Of a DNA stretch of 64,000 bases, positions 1-10,442 are shown piece after piece. The notes beneath the pieces were generated by a model that had not been told where the DNA came from, ran no database searches, and saw only the letters and a program-made list of their open reading frames with translations. Position 1 is the first letter of the stretch; every line of letters begins with the position of its first letter. A program made the translations under genes and the position numbers. The DNA is from an uncultured Clostridia bacterium. GTDB taxonomy: Bacteria > Bacillota > Clostridia > Christensenellales > Borkfalkiaceae. The DNA lies in assembly GCA_905235785.1 (NCBI GenBank), contig CAJOMP010000001.1, positions 18,977-82,976 of the forward strand, written 5' to 3'.

Positions 1-675
1 ACAAAGCCTGTATTGTACGGTGAAGACGAGAGAAAAACTTGCGAAACGGTCAGCGTTCTTATTTACGTTCTCGATAAGGTAGTTAAACTTTTGCATCCGT
101 TCGTTCCGTTTATAACCGAACGTATTTACGGGAATTTGCCTGACAGTAACGGATTTTTAATGCTGTCCGAGTTCCCGAAGTACGACACGAAACGCAATTA
201 TTCGGTCGCCGTAAGCGAAATCGAGATGGTAAAGGAAATTATAAAGACTGTCAGAAACGTAAAAGCAAAAACAGGCGCTGCGCCGTCCAAAAAAATTACT
301 CTTTACGTTTCTACCGAAAAAGTTGCGGCGATAAAAGCGGGTACGTCTTATATTAAGAAACTTGCGGGCGTTTCGGAAGTTAAAATAGTTAAAAACAAAT
401 CGGAACTCACCGAAAAGATAATTTCGCAAGTTATAGACAAGGCTGAACTTTATATTCCGCTCGGCGAACTTGTGGATTTTGACAAAGAAATAAGCCGAAT
501 CAAAAGCGAACTCGAAAACGTCGAAAACGAGATTGCCCGCGCGAGCGGAAAACTTGCGAACAACGGGTTCTTGGAAAAAGCGCCGAAAGCGCTCGTCGAA
601 CAGGAACGCGCAAAGTACGATAAATTTATCGATATGCGCAATAAACTCAATAAACAATTAAATGAGTTGCAATAA
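1..675 (+). CDS. valS: Valyl-tRNA synthetase, C-terminal part (5' end outside window)
   Basis: This is the 3' end of a class I aminoacyl-tRNA synthetase that charges tRNA-Val. The reading frame is open from base 1, so the TTG start at 13 in the ORF track is only a truncation artefact. Visible parts are the end of the anticodon-binding helical domain (LHPFVPFITERIYGNLP, typical of ValS) and the C-terminal coiled-coil tRNA-binding arm, a charged helical stretch of about 60 residues ending in NKLNKQLNELQ. The catalytic HIGH and KMSKS motifs lie upstream of the window. A hairpin terminator follows the stop. The ValS assignment rests on the C-terminal arm and the anticodon-domain motif. Confidence 0.9.
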   Translation, partial: TKPVLYGEDERKTCETVSVLIYVLDKVVKLLHPFVPFITERIYGNLPDSNGFLMLSEFPKYDTKRNYSVAVSEIEMVKEIIKTVRNVKAKTGAAPSKKITLYVSTEKVAAIKAGTSYIKKLAGVSEVKIVKNKSELTEKIISQVIDKAELYIPLGELVDFDKEISRIKSELENVENEIARASGKLANNGFLEKAPKALVEQERAKYDKFIDMRNKLNKQLNELQ

Positions 676-702
676 TAATATATAAAATTTGATTTCATAA
701 AA

Positions 703-743
703 AATAAAGTTAATTTACAATTTAAATTGACTTTATTTTTTTC
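703..743 (+). terminator. Rho-independent terminator after valS
   Basis: A 15-bp AT-rich stem (AATAAAGTTAATTTA paired with TAAATTGACTTTATT, one G-T wobble) has a 5-base loop and is followed by a run of Ts. It separates valS from the glycogen operon. Confidence 0.75.
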
Positions 744-792
744 GTATATTATTATATAAGTATATTAAAATAAATATAATGGAGTAAAATGT

Positions 793-2223
793 ATGTCAAA
801 ATTAAATTCCGACTGGAAAAACAGTATGCAGATCAAAATCGATTATAACAATATGATGTCCGAATTTATCGGTGCTGAACAAGGTTTTACGGAGAAAGAA
901 TTGTATTCGGCAAAGTCCGTCGCCGAAAACGCTTTTAATAACGTTTCCGAAAACCGCGGGAAAGGCATGATGGGCTGGACGGAACTTCCTTACAATCAAA
1001 ATGAGATAGTTAAGGATATTACCGAAACCGCAAAGGATATCAGAAAGAAATTCGATAATTTCGTCGTTTTGGGGATAGGCGGCTCGGCATTAGGTCCGAT
1101 AGCGGTTTTTCAGGCGCTTTGCCATTTAAGGCATAACGAACTTTCTAAAAAAGCGCGTAAAGCCCCTAAACTGTACGTTGAAGACAACGTCGACCCCGAA
1201 AGGATGGCGGCGCTTTTAAGCGTTCTTGACCTTGAAAAAACCGTTTTCAACGTCGTAACAAAGAGCGGCGCGACGAGCGAAACAATGTCTCAATATCTCA
1301 TTATCTTCGATATTCTGAAATCGAAATTCGGCGATAAAGCGAAAGAGCATATGATTGCGACCACTTCCGAAAACAAAGGCAATCTTATTAAAATTGCGAA
1401 AGCGGAAGGTTTTAAGACGTTTTATATTCCGGAAAGCGTCGGCGGGAGATTTTCGGAACTTTGTCCCGTGGGGTTGTTGCCTGCGGCGGTTCTCGGTATA
1501 GATATTAAAGCAATGCTTAAAGGCGCGGCGTATATGGATAAACTTTGCAAATCCAAAGATTACAGAAAAAATCCTGCGCTCGTTTCTGCGCTTTTGCAAT
1601 ATTTATCAATGAAAAAAGGCAAAAATATTTCCGTTATGATGCCTTATGCCGACAGTCTTAAATATATTGCCGACTGGTATTGTCAGTTGTGGGGCGAAAG
1701 TTTAGGAAAAGCCGTCGATAAAGACGGAAAGACAGTATTTGCGGGGCAAACGCCCGTAAAAGCGCTCGGCGTTACGGATCAGCACTCGCAAATTCAGTTG
1801 TATAGAGAAGGACCTTTCGATAAAGTCATAACATTTATCGCCGTGGAAAAATTCCGCGCGGAAGTGGAAATAAGCGAAGGCTGTAAAGATTTCCCCGACG
1901 TTTCTTTCCTTTGCGGACATACGCTTTCGGAACTTATCAATTCGGAAAGAAAAGCGACCGAATACGCGCTTACGACCGCGCAGAGACTTAATTACACGAT
2001 AACTTTGCCTGAAGTTAACGCATTTACCATCGGCGAACTCTTATACTATTTTGAACTCGAAACCGCTTATACGGGTGCAATGCTCAATATAGACACGTTT
2101 AATCAGCCCGGGGTAGAAGGCGGTAAAAACGCGACTTACGCGTTATTCGGTAGAAAAGGTTACGAAAATACCAAAAAAGAAATGGACAACGCTCCGAAAA
2201 AGAAATCAGAGTATATCTGTTAA
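793..2223 (+). CDS. pgi: Glucose-6-phosphate isomerase
   Basis: Cytosolic enzyme interconverting glucose-6-phosphate and fructose-6-phosphate, the branch point between glycolysis and glycogen. Both family signatures are present: SVGGRFSELCPVG near residue 214 and TFNQPGVEGGKN near 435. The sugar-phosphate binding loop GIGGSALGP lies at about 94-102 and VTKSGATSETM follows. At 476 residues it is near the usual length of Firmicute Pgi. The ATG at 793 is preceded by GGAG at 781. It is the first gene of the run pgi-glgB-glgC-glgD-glgA-glgP-GH13, with only 3 bases to glgB, so flux into or out of glycogen is probably co-regulated with hexose-phosphate isomerisation. Confidence 0.96.
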   Translation: MSKLNSDWKNSMQIKIDYNNMMSEFIGAEQGFTEKELYSAKSVAENAFNNVSENRGKGMMGWTELPYNQNEIVKDITETAKDIRKKFDNFVVLGIGGSALGPIAVFQALCHLRHNELSKKARKAPKLYVEDNVDPERMAALLSVLDLEKTVFNVVTKSGATSETMSQYLIIFDILKSKFGDKAKEHMIATTSENKGNLIKIAKAEGFKTFYIPESVGGRFSELCPVGLLPAAVLGIDIKAMLKGAAYMDKLCKSKDYRKNPALVSALLQYLSMKKGKNISVMMPYADSLKYIADWYCQLWGESLGKAVDKDGKTVFAGQTPVKALGVTDQHSQIQLYREGPFDKVITFIAVEKFRAEVEISEGCKDFPDVSFLCGHTLSELINSERKATEYALTTAQRLNYTITLPEVNAFTIGELLYYFELETAYTGAMLNIDTFNQPGVEGGKNATYALFGRKGYENTKKEMDNAPKKKSEYIC

Positions 2224-2226
2224 AAG

Positions 2227-4128
2227 ATGGCAAAAAATAATATAAAAACCACCGATAATAAAACGTCTTCCGCTCTTCCGCTGTATTTGTTTCATCAAGG
2301 AACAAATTATAACGCATATGAATTTATGGGCGCGCATTTTACTAATGTAAACGGGCAAGACTGTGTAATTTTCCGCGTGTGGGCTCCGCGCGCGGAGTTC
2401 GTTTCCCTTGTAGGGGATTTTAACGGTTGGAACGTTTTTGCTAACCCCATGAACAGAATCAGTGATGGCGGCGTTTTTGAGACTTTCGTCTGCGGACTGA
2501 AAGAGTATGACACTTATAAATATGCCGTTACTCATAACGGTATAACGGTCTTAAAGTCCGATCCGTATGCGTTTCACGCCGAAACCGCGCCCGCTAACGC
2601 TTCAAAAGTTTATTCGCTTGACGGTTACGGTTGGGGTGATGCTGATTTTATATCAAAAAGATGCGCTCCGTATGATAAACCTATAAACATTTACGAAGTA
2701 AATCTTGCGTCCTGGAAAAGGCACGCCGACGGTAATTATTACACTTACAGAGAATACGCTGACGAACTTGTTGAATACGCGTGTGAGATGGGTTACACGC
2801 ACATAGAACTCATGCCTGTATCCGAATATCCTTTCGACGGTTCGTGGGGGTATCAGGTAACGGGATACTATGCGATAAGTTCGCGTTTCGGCACGCCGAA
2901 AGATTTTATGTTTTTTGTCGACGAGTGTCATAAGCGCGGCATCTCGGTCATAGTCGACTGGGTACCTGCCCATTTTCCGAAAGACGAACACGGGCTTTAT
3001 GAATTCGACGGCACGCCTTGCTATGAAGGGCAGAGATTCGGACGTCAAGAACATAAAACCTGGGGTACGAGAATTTTCGACTGGGGCAGAAACGAAGTCC
3101 AAAGTTTTTTGGTATCCAACGCGGTTTTTCTTTTTGAAAAATTTCATATCGACGGTTTAAGAGTGGACGCCGTCGCGTCTATGCTGTATCTTGACTATGA
3201 TAAAAAGGCGGGAGAGTGGGTACCTAACGAAAACGGCGGCAATCAGGATTTACAGGCAATTGCTTTTTTAAGAAAACTCAATACGGAAGTTTTTAAAAGA
3301 TTTCCTAACGCTTTAATGATTGCGGAAGAATCTACCGCTTTTCCGCTTATAACAAGACCCGTGGATATCGGGGGGCTCGGTTTTAATTTTAAATGGAATA
3401 TGGGCTGGATGAACGACGTATTGTCTTATATGTCCTGTGATCCGTATTTCAAAAGCAGTTGTCATAATAAACTGACCTTCTCAATGGTTTACGCGTTCAG
3501 CGAAAATTATATTTTGCCCGTTTCGCACGACGAAGTCGTACACGGAAAAAGGTCGTTAATAGACAAAATGCCGGGGTATGTAGAAACTAAATTCGCAAAC
3601 CTACGCGCGTTTAACCTTTATATGTTCGCTCATCCCGGCAAAAAACTCAATTTTATGGGCAACGAATTCGGGCAATTTAAAGAGTGGAATTATAAAGAAG
3701 GTTTGGAATTTTTTATGCTGGATTTTCCCCTTCATAAACAGTTGCGCGATTTTAATCGTACGCTTAACGGGATTTATAAAAATACACCCGCGCTTTACGA
3801 GATTGACGACGGGTGGCAAGGCTTTGAGTGGATTTCCGAATACGAACGCGATAATAATGTTGTATCATTTATAAGGCGGGATAAAAAAGGCAACGTAATT
3901 GTTTGCGTTATAAATTTTTCAGGTAACGAGTATGGTAAATACGCGTTAGGAGTGCCGTGCGGAGCATACTCGGTACTGATAAATTCCGACGACGCGGAGT
4001 TCGGCGGAAACGGGGTTCTTAAACAAAAAATGTTTACGACTACGACTAAATCCGCGCACGGAAGAAAAAACTCTATTTCATTTACTTTGCCGCGATTTAC
4101 GGGTATTTATTTCAAAAAGATAAAGTAA
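2227..4128 (+). CDS. glgB: 1,4-alpha-glucan branching enzyme
   Basis: GH13 enzyme that cuts alpha-1,4 chains and re-attaches them as alpha-1,6 branches during glycogen synthesis. An N-terminal CBM48-like beta domain (about residues 35-130, with [20 protein letters not shown]) precedes the catalytic barrel. Barrel motifs are [11 protein letters not shown], the nucleophile Asp in [10 protein letters not shown] (about 313), the general acid Glu in [10 protein letters not shown] (about 368) and the third acidic residue in [12 protein letters not shown] (about 433). The length of 633 residues fits the short bacterial GlgB type. It begins 3 bases after pgi with no clear Shine-Dalgarno sequence, which suggests translational coupling. 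Confidence 0.97.
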   Translation: MAKNNIKTTDNKTSSALPLYLFHQGTNYNAYEFMGAHFTNVNGQDCVIFRVWAPRAEFVSLVGDFNGWNVFANPMNRISDGGVFETFVCGLKEYDTYKYAVTHNGITVLKSDPYAFHAETAPANASKVYSLDGYGWGDADFISKRCAPYDKPINIYEVNLASWKRHADGNYYTYREYADELVEYACEMGYTHIELMPVSEYPFDGSWGYQVTGYYAISSRFGTPKDFMFFVDECHKRGISVIVDWVPAHFPKDEHGLYEFDGTPCYEGQRFGRQEHKTWGTRIFDWGRNEVQSFLVSNAVFLFEKFHIDGLRVDAVASMLYLDYDKKAGEWVPNENGGNQDLQAIAFLRKLNTEVFKRFPNALMIAEESTAFPLITRPVDIGGLGFNFKWNMGWMNDVLSYMSCDPYFKSSCHNKLTFSMVYAFSENYILPVSHDEVVHGKRSLIDKMPGYVETKFANLRAFNLYMFAHPGKKLNFMGNEFGQFKEWNYKEGLEFFMLDFPLHKQLRDFNRTLNGIYKNTPALYEIDDGWQGFEWISEYERDNNVVSFIRRDKKGNVIVCVINFSGNEYGKYALGVPCGAYSVLINSDDAEFGGNGVLKQKMFTTTTKSAHGRKNSISFTLPRFTGIYFKKIK

Positions 4129-4153
4129 AAATCACATTTGGGAGATTTTATAT

Positions 4154-5338
4154 ATGATAAGAAAAAAGAAATGTGTAGCGATGTTGCTTGCGGGGGGGCA
4201 AGGTAGCAGATTGTACGATTTAACCAGCGTTATCGCAAAACCTGCCGTCTCGTTCGGGGGAAAATACAGAATTATCGATTTTCCTTTGTCCAACTGCGTA
4301 AATTCCGGTATAGATACAGTGGGCGTTTTGACGCAGTATCAACCGCTTAAACTCAACGAGTATATCGGAAACGGTCAGCCTTGGGATTTGGACAGAGCGT
4401 TCGGCGGCGTTCATATTTTGTCGCCCTATCAGGGAAAGCACTCTTCCGACTGGTATAAGGGCACGGCTAATGCCATTTACCAGAATTTGCATTTTATAAA
4501 ACAGTTCGACCCCGATTATGTCTTGATTTTATCGGGCGACCACATTTATAAAATGAATTATTCTTTAATGTTAAATTATCACATACTTAAAAATTCCGAC
4601 TGCACAATCGCCGCAATAAACGTACCGATCGATGAAGCATCGCGTTTCGGAATACTTAATACGAAAGAAGACGGAACGATATACGAGTTTGAAGAAAAAC
4701 CCAAAAAACCCAAGTCGACTTTGGCGTCTATGGGTATTTACGTCTTTTCCGCGGAAAAACTTTATAAATATCTCGAAGAAGATAATTTCGACCCATCTTC
4801 ATCTAACGATTTCGGAAAAGACGTTTTACCGAAAATGCTTTCTTGCGGCGAAAAAATGCTTGCGTACGAATTCAACGGTTACTGGAAAGACGTCGGTACT
4901 ATCGATTCTCTTTACGAAGCGAATATGGACTTGCTCGGCGATAAGCCGAACTTTGACGTTGCGGACGCGTCTTGGAAAATACAATCGAGAAGTCCGCTCG
5001 CTCCGCCGCATTATATCGGCGACGGCGCAAAAACCGTCAACAGCATTATTATGTCCGGCTGCGAAATTTACGGCTCGGTGGAAAATTCCGTGCTGGCAAG
5101 CGGCGTCGTTGTTAAAAAAGGCGCTACTGTCAAAAACAGTATTTTAATGGCGGAAACCTGCATAGGTGAAAATTCCGTAGTGGATTATTCTATCATCGAC
5201 GAAAATACGGTTATAGGAAAAGATTGCGCTATCGGCGAAAGCAAAGAAACTGCCAAGGAAATAACCGTCGTTGCAAGGGATTTGACAATTAAAGACGGCA
5301 GTACTGTTTACGGCAGACAAAATTCGGTCAAGGCGTAA
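4154..5338 (+). CDS. glgC: Glucose-1-phosphate adenylyltransferase, catalytic subunit
   Basis: Makes ADP-glucose from ATP and glucose-1-phosphate, the committed step of glycogen synthesis. The nucleotide-binding motif [14 protein letters not shown], the Lys in [19 protein letters not shown] and the GDHIYKM motif are intact, followed by a C-terminal left-handed beta-helix. Length is 394 residues. GGGAG at 4140 is a good ribosome binding site. It is followed after 14 bases by glgD. In Firmicutes GlgC and GlgD form a hetero-oligomer in which GlgC carries catalysis. Confidence 0.97.
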   Translation: MIRKKKCVAMLLAGGQGSRLYDLTSVIAKPAVSFGGKYRIIDFPLSNCVNSGIDTVGVLTQYQPLKLNEYIGNGQPWDLDRAFGGVHILSPYQGKHSSDWYKGTANAIYQNLHFIKQFDPDYVLILSGDHIYKMNYSLMLNYHILKNSDCTIAAINVPIDEASRFGILNTKEDGTIYEFEEKPKKPKSTLASMGIYVFSAEKLYKYLEEDNFDPSSSNDFGKDVLPKMLSCGEKMLAYEFNGYWKDVGTIDSLYEANMDLLGDKPNFDVADASWKIQSRSPLAPPHYIGDGAKTVNSIIMSGCEIYGSVENSVLASGVVVKKGATVKNSILMAETCIGENSVVDYSIIDENTVIGKDCAIGESKETAKEITVVARDLTIKDGSTVYGRQNSVKA

Positions 5339-5352
5339 GGGGGAAAATACAG

Positions 5353-6456
5353 ATGAGAGCAGTAGGGATAGTTTTTTCAAATATTCACGATAACAGCGTT
5401 CCGGAACTTTCAAGGATTAGAACGCTCGGTTCGATTCCGTTCGGCGGCAGATATCGTCTTATAGATTTTCCGCTTTCTAATATGGTCAATTCGGGTATAG
5501 ATACGGTCGGTATCATAACTAAAAGCAATTATCAATCGCTTATGGATCACGTAGGTAGCGGTAAAGACTGGGATCTTGCGCGTAAAGACGGCGGCGTTAT
5601 AATTCTTCCGCCGTATGGCGACGCAAATAACAGTACGTTATATAATTCACGGTTAGAAGCGCTTAAAGGCATAACGAGTTTTCTGTTCCGCGCGGACGAA
5701 GATTTCGTAGTTATGACCGATTGTGATGCCGTGTGCAGGATTAACTATAACGACGTTATAGAATCTCACATATTAAATCGCGCGGACATAACTTTGGTTT
5801 ATACCAAGCGTGAAAGCAACGAAAAAGCAACGGTTTTCGATTTAGACAATGAAGGCAGGATAGTCGGCGTGTCGTATAACGATCGTCCTTCGGAAGGCGT
5901 TGCGAACGTCTTTACAAACGTGTTCGTTATGAAACTTTCGCTGTTACAGAATATAGTTATGGACAGTATTACACATAATAAAGTACATTTTACAAGAGAC
6001 GTTATTGCGCCTAATCTCGAAAGTATGAAAATTATGGGGTACGAGCATAAAGGGTTTTATGCGGGAATTACGTCTTTACAAGCGTATTTCAACAGCAATA
6101 TGCTTATGCTTGACAGCGATATAAGACACGAGGTTTTCGGCGATAGAAGCGTTTTTACCAAAATACGCGATTCCGCGCCTACAAAATACGGCAATTGCGC
6201 GGTCGTCAAAAACTCGCTTATAGCCGACGGGTGCGAAATTTTCGGCGAAGTGGAAAACAGTATTATTTTCAGAAACGTTAAAATCGGCAGGGGCGCGGTT
6301 ATAAAAAACAGCATTGTAATGCAAAATACCGTTCTCGGCGAAAACAGTGCGCTTAACTGTATCATAGCGGATAAAAACGTTACCGTTACCGGTAGAAAAA
6401 ATCTGTCGGGGAGCGAAAACCATCCGTTCTACATCGGCAAAGGGATAATGATATAA
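5353..6456 (+). CDS. glgD: Glucose-1-phosphate adenylyltransferase, GlgD-type partner subunit
   Basis: Paralogue of glgC lying directly downstream. The N terminus (VGIVFSNIHDNSVPELS) has lost the GGxGxRL nucleotide-binding loop seen in GlgC, while the later fold ([25 protein letters not shown] and the C-terminal beta-helix repeats) is retained. This is the GlgD pattern, where the subunit modulates or stabilises GlgC and has little activity alone. Length is 367 residues. An AAGGGGG ribosome binding site overlaps the glgC stop. Confidence 0.93.
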   Translation: MRAVGIVFSNIHDNSVPELSRIRTLGSIPFGGRYRLIDFPLSNMVNSGIDTVGIITKSNYQSLMDHVGSGKDWDLARKDGGVIILPPYGDANNSTLYNSRLEALKGITSFLFRADEDFVVMTDCDAVCRINYNDVIESHILNRADITLVYTKRESNEKATVFDLDNEGRIVGVSYNDRPSEGVANVFTNVFVMKLSLLQNIVMDSITHNKVHFTRDVIAPNLESMKIMGYEHKGFYAGITSLQAYFNSNMLMLDSDIRHEVFGDRSVFTKIRDSAPTKYGNCAVVKNSLIADGCEIFGEVENSIIFRNVKIGRGAVIKNSIVMQNTVLGENSALNCIIADKNVTVTGRKNLSGSENHPFYIGKGIMI

Positions 6457-6466
6457 GGGGGATAAA

Positions 6467-7993
6467 ATGGCAAACAAAAAATCAAGCGGCGCTGTAAGTA
6501 ACGCCGCCGATAAAGCGGTAACAAAGACAAAAACCGTTAAAAAAAGCGCGGCTTTACCTAAAATTACCGTAAAAGAACACAAAAAGGTTATATTCTTGGG
6601 GTCGGAAGCTGCTCCGTTTATCGCGACAGGCGGTCTTGCGGACGTGCTCGGTTCACTTCCGAAAGAACTCGCAAAAAACGACGATCTCGACGTAAGCGTA
6701 ATGTTACCGCTTTACAGCAATATCGCAGACGAGTATCGCAATAATTTTAAATTTTTGACAAATTTTTACGTGTCGGTCGGTTGGCGTCGTCAGTATGCCG
6801 GCGTGTTTTTGTTCGAATATCAAAAGGTAAAATTTTATTTTATAGATAACGAATATTATTTTAAGCGCGAAGGCAATATTTACGGGTTTTACGACGACGG
6901 GGAAAGATTTGCGTTTTTCTCCCGCGCGGCGCTTGACGCTATCGCAAGGCTCAACATTTATCCGGATGTTCTCCATTGTAACGATTGGCAAACCGCCGCG
7001 TCGGTAATCTATCTTAAAGGGATGTATTACGGCGACGAAAATTTCCGTAAAATCAAAACCGTATTTACGATTCATAATATAGAATATCAGGGGAAATTCG
7101 GCATGGAAACTTTTGCGGACCTTTTCGGATTTCCTGACAACGTAAAACAGTTCGTCGAATTCGACGGGTTTGTGAATTTAATGAAAGGCGCGATCGAAAT
7201 GACGGATATCGTGTCTACGGTTAGTCCGACTTACGCAAACGAAATAAAATTTCCGTTTTATGCTCACGGACTCGACCCGATAATTCGTCGCAACGAAAAC
7301 AAGTTGCGCGGTATACTTAACGGCATCGATATCGATTATTATAATCCGAAGACGGATAAGTGTATTTTTAAAAATTATTCTGTTTCCGACCTTTCAGGTA
7401 AAGCGGTGTGCAAAGCGGAACTTCAAAAAATGCTCGGACTTCCCGAACGGAAAGACGTACCGATTATTGCGGTAATTTCGCGTCTGGTTTCTCATAAAGG
7501 ACTTGATTTAATAAAGGATACGGCGGAAAAACTGCTGTCTTGCGACGTTCAACTCATTATTCTCGGCAAAGGCGAAATCGGCTATGAAAATTATTTCAGA
7601 TATATATCGGACGCCTATCAGGGGAAATGTTGCGTAATTATAGCGTATAATCAGGATTTATCGAGAAAAATTTATTCAGGCGCGGATTTGTTTTTAATGC
7701 CTTCTAAATCCGAACCTTGCGGTTTATCGCAAATGATTGCGTCGCGCTACGGAACCGTGCCTATCGTCAGGGAGACGGGCGGACTTAACGACAGCATAAA
7801 GGATATCAGTGAAGACGGCGGAAACGGCTTTACTTTCCACGAATATAATTCTGACGAAATGTTAGCCAAAATAAATCAAGCGCTTACGCTTTACAGCGAT
7901 AAGGAAAAATGGAATAAACTCGTAAACAGGGTAATTAAAACCGATTTTTCCTGGAAAAAGCAGGCCGAACTTTATAGTGAAATGTATAAATAA
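6467..7993 (+). CDS. glgA: Glycogen synthase (ADP-glucose type, GT5)
   Basis: Transfers glucose from ADP-glucose to the growing alpha-1,4 chain. It has a GT-B fold: N-terminal donor/acceptor motif ATGGLADVLGSLP at 53-65, then GILNGIDIDYYNP, and the C-terminal nucleotide-binding region with SEPCGLSQMIASRYGTVPIVRETGGLNDSI. There is a lysine-rich extension of about 38 residues before the domain. It appears real because the start has AAGGGGG immediately upstream and no better start is seen. The motif usually written KTGGLAD has Ala in place of Lys here. I recall this variant in other clostridial GlgA, but I cannot check it. Confidence 0.95.
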   Translation: MANKKSSGAVSNAADKAVTKTKTVKKSAALPKITVKEHKKVIFLGSEAAPFIATGGLADVLGSLPKELAKNDDLDVSVMLPLYSNIADEYRNNFKFLTNFYVSVGWRRQYAGVFLFEYQKVKFYFIDNEYYFKREGNIYGFYDDGERFAFFSRAALDAIARLNIYPDVLHCNDWQTAASVIYLKGMYYGDENFRKIKTVFTIHNIEYQGKFGMETFADLFGFPDNVKQFVEFDGFVNLMKGAIEMTDIVSTVSPTYANEIKFPFYAHGLDPIIRRNENKLRGILNGIDIDYYNPKTDKCIFKNYSVSDLSGKAVCKAELQKMLGLPERKDVPIIAVISRLVSHKGLDLIKDTAEKLLSCDVQLIILGKGEIGYENYFRYISDAYQGKCCVIIAYNQDLSRKIYSGADLFLMPSKSEPCGLSQMIASRYGTVPIVRETGGLNDSIKDISEDGGNGFTFHEYNSDEMLAKINQALTLYSDKEKWNKLVNRVIKTDFSWKKQAELYSEMYK

Positions 7994-8026
7994 TAAACAA
8001 CTTATCTTACGGGAGCAAATAAAAAG

Positions 8027-10441
8027 ATGACTGAAAACGAGGCAATAACCTTAATTAAAAATAAATTATCGAAATACTACGCGGTTTCCGCAAAGGACGC
8101 GACCAAACAACAGGTATATAAAGCCGTTGTAATGTGTGTAAGAGATATTTTACTTGAAAAACGCAGCGCTTTCAACGAAAAATACGTTGAGCAAAACGGT
8201 AAAAGAGTATATTATCTTTGTATGGAATTTTTGCTCGGACAATCTTTGAAAAATAATTCTTATAATTTAGGTATTGAAAAAACTTTTGACAAAGTACTTA
8301 AAAAAGAATTCAATTTAAGCATGGAAGAACTGTACGATGAAGAACCGGACGCAGGGCTTGGTAACGGCGGACTCGGCAGGCTTGCCGCTTGCTTTATGGA
8401 CGCGCTCGCAACAGGCAATTATCCCGCCATGGGGTATTCGATAAGATACGAATACGGACTTTTTAAACAAAAAATTGTCGACGGTTGGCAAATGGAACTT
8501 CCCGATATATGGCTACCGGGCGGCGAAGTCTGGTTAACGCAGCGACCCGACAGAACGTATAAAGTTAAATTTGACGGCTATATTAAAGAAAACTGGACGG
8601 AAAACGGGTTGCGGATCGAACACATCGACGCGCACGAAGTCGAAGCGGTCGGCTACGATATGATGATTTCCGGCAAAAACAGCGAAGCGGTTTCTGTGCT
8701 ACGGCTTTGGAAAACACAGAATATTCATAAGTTCGATATGAAAACCTTTTCGCAAGGCGATTACATGCGTTCTATGCAGGAAGATAACGAAGCGGAACTC
8801 ATTTCAAAGGTTTTATATCCGTCCGACAACCATTTTGAAGGCAAATCTTTGCGCTTAAAACAGCAGTATTTACTTGTTTCGGCGGCTTTACAGGATATCG
8901 TTGCGTACCATATAAAACGTTACGGCTCTCTCGATACATTGCCCGATAAAGCGGCGATCCATATCAACGATACGCACCCCGCGCTTTGTATTCCCGAACT
9001 TATGCGTATTCTTATCGACGAAAACGGATATTCGTGGGACAGCGCTTGGGATATCGTATGCAGAACTGTGGCGTATACAAATCATACCGTTATGAGCGAA
9101 GCGCTCGAAAAATGGAACGAAGATTTGATTCAAAGACGTTTGCCGAGAATTTATATGATTTTAAAGGAAATCAACGAACGTTTCTGCGCGGATATGTGGA
9201 ATAAATTTCCTGGCGACTGGGATAAGATTGACCGTATGAGTATTTTTTCTCACGGACAGATTAAGATGGCGAATTTATCGGTTATCGCGTCCCATACGGT
9301 AAACGGTGTTTCCGCATTGCACAGCGACATAATAAAAAAGAGTATTTTCAAAGATTTTGCAGACGTTTATCCGGATAAATTTACTAACGTTACCAACGGA
9401 ATCGCGCATAGGCGGTGGCTGTGTCAGGCTAACCCCGAACTTTCTTCGCTTATCAAAAGTTGTATAGGCGATAAGTTTGTTATGGATGCGAAAAAACTTT
9501 CAGAATTTAAAAAGTTTGAAAATGATTCTTCTGTGTTAGAACAGTTAACCAAAATCAAAAAAACTAAAAAAATCCAGTTTTGCGAATTTGCAAAACGCAA
9601 ACAAGGCGTTATTATTGATCCTGAATCGCTTTTTGACGTTCAGGCAAAACGTATGCACGAGTATAAGCGCCAACTTTTAAACGCTTTGTATATAATTTCG
9701 CTTTATAACGATTTGCTTGATAATCCCGACGCTTTTGAGCAGCCGAAAACTTTTATATTCGGCGCAAAAGCCGCGCCGGGGTATTACTTTGCAAAGCAAA
9801 TTATAAAACTTATCTGCGCGCTGTCGGAAGATATTAAACGCCACCCGAAAATCAACGAAAAATTAAACGTCGTGTACATGGAAGACTATTGTGTTTCTAT
9901 GGCGGAAAAACTTATGCCGGCGACTGAAATTTCCGAGCAAATTTCGCAAGCGGGCAAAGAAGCGAGCGGAACGGGTAATATGAAATTTATGATCAACGGC
10001 GCTTTGACAATAGGAACGCTCGACGGCGCTAACGTTGAAATGCTATCCGCTTGCGGCGCGGAAAATATATTTATCTTCGGGCTTACTGCGCAGGAAGTAG
10101 ATAAATTATGGATGCGCGGATATAATTCTTCGGAATTTTATATAAACAATAATAAACTCATAAAAGTTTTGGACGCATTAAACAAGGGTTTCAACGGACA
10201 AAGTTTTTCGGATATTTCGCATTATTTACTCACCGGAAGTCCCATTGCCGACCCGTATATGTGCCTTGCTGATTTCGGAGATTATTGCGCAATCCACGAA
10301 AAGGCTGATAACGTTTACAAAACCAAAGATTTATGGGCAAAAATGAGTCTTAATAATATAGCGTCGGCAGGAGTGTTTGCCGCAGACCGCAGTATTAAAG
10401 AATACGCCGAAAGGATTTGGCATTTAAAGCCCGTTAAATAA
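8027..10441 (+). CDS. glgP: Glycogen/starch/alpha-glucan phosphorylase
   Basis: PLP-dependent GT35 enzyme releasing glucose-1-phosphate from glycogen chain ends. The PLP lysine lies in EASGTGNMKFMINGALTIGTLDGANVEM (Lys about 652). The N-terminal region (DAGLGNGGLGRLAACFMDALAT) and the KRMHEYKRQLLNAL segment are typical. The length of 804 residues is normal. GGGAG at 8011 precedes the ATG. It sits at the degradative end of the operon, one base before the GH13 gene. Confidence 0.97.
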   Translation: MTENEAITLIKNKLSKYYAVSAKDATKQQVYKAVVMCVRDILLEKRSAFNEKYVEQNGKRVYYLCMEFLLGQSLKNNSYNLGIEKTFDKVLKKEFNLSMEELYDEEPDAGLGNGGLGRLAACFMDALATGNYPAMGYSIRYEYGLFKQKIVDGWQMELPDIWLPGGEVWLTQRPDRTYKVKFDGYIKENWTENGLRIEHIDAHEVEAVGYDMMISGKNSEAVSVLRLWKTQNIHKFDMKTFSQGDYMRSMQEDNEAELISKVLYPSDNHFEGKSLRLKQQYLLVSAALQDIVAYHIKRYGSLDTLPDKAAIHINDTHPALCIPELMRILIDENGYSWDSAWDIVCRTVAYTNHTVMSEALEKWNEDLIQRRLPRIYMILKEINERFCADMWNKFPGDWDKIDRMSIFSHGQIKMANLSVIASHTVNGVSALHSDIIKKSIFKDFADVYPDKFTNVTNGIAHRRWLCQANPELSSLIKSCIGDKFVMDAKKLSEFKKFENDSSVLEQLTKIKKTKKIQFCEFAKRKQGVIIDPESLFDVQAKRMHEYKRQLLNALYIISLYNDLLDNPDAFEQPKTFIFGAKAAPGYYFAKQIIKLICALSEDIKRHPKINEKLNVVYMEDYCVSMAEKLMPATEISEQISQAGKEASGTGNMKFMINGALTIGTLDGANVEMLSACGAENIFIFGLTAQEVDKLWMRGYNSSEFYINNNKLIKVLDALNKGFNGQSFSDISHYLLTGSPIADPYMCLADFGDYCAIHEKADNVYKTKDLWAKMSLNNIASAGVFAADRSIKEYAERIWHLKPVK

Positions 10442-10442
10442 T

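Noticed and set aside
4632-5147. 171-residue ORF inside glgC
   Set aside because: Frame-shifted shadow of glgC, which is clearly coding in its own frame.
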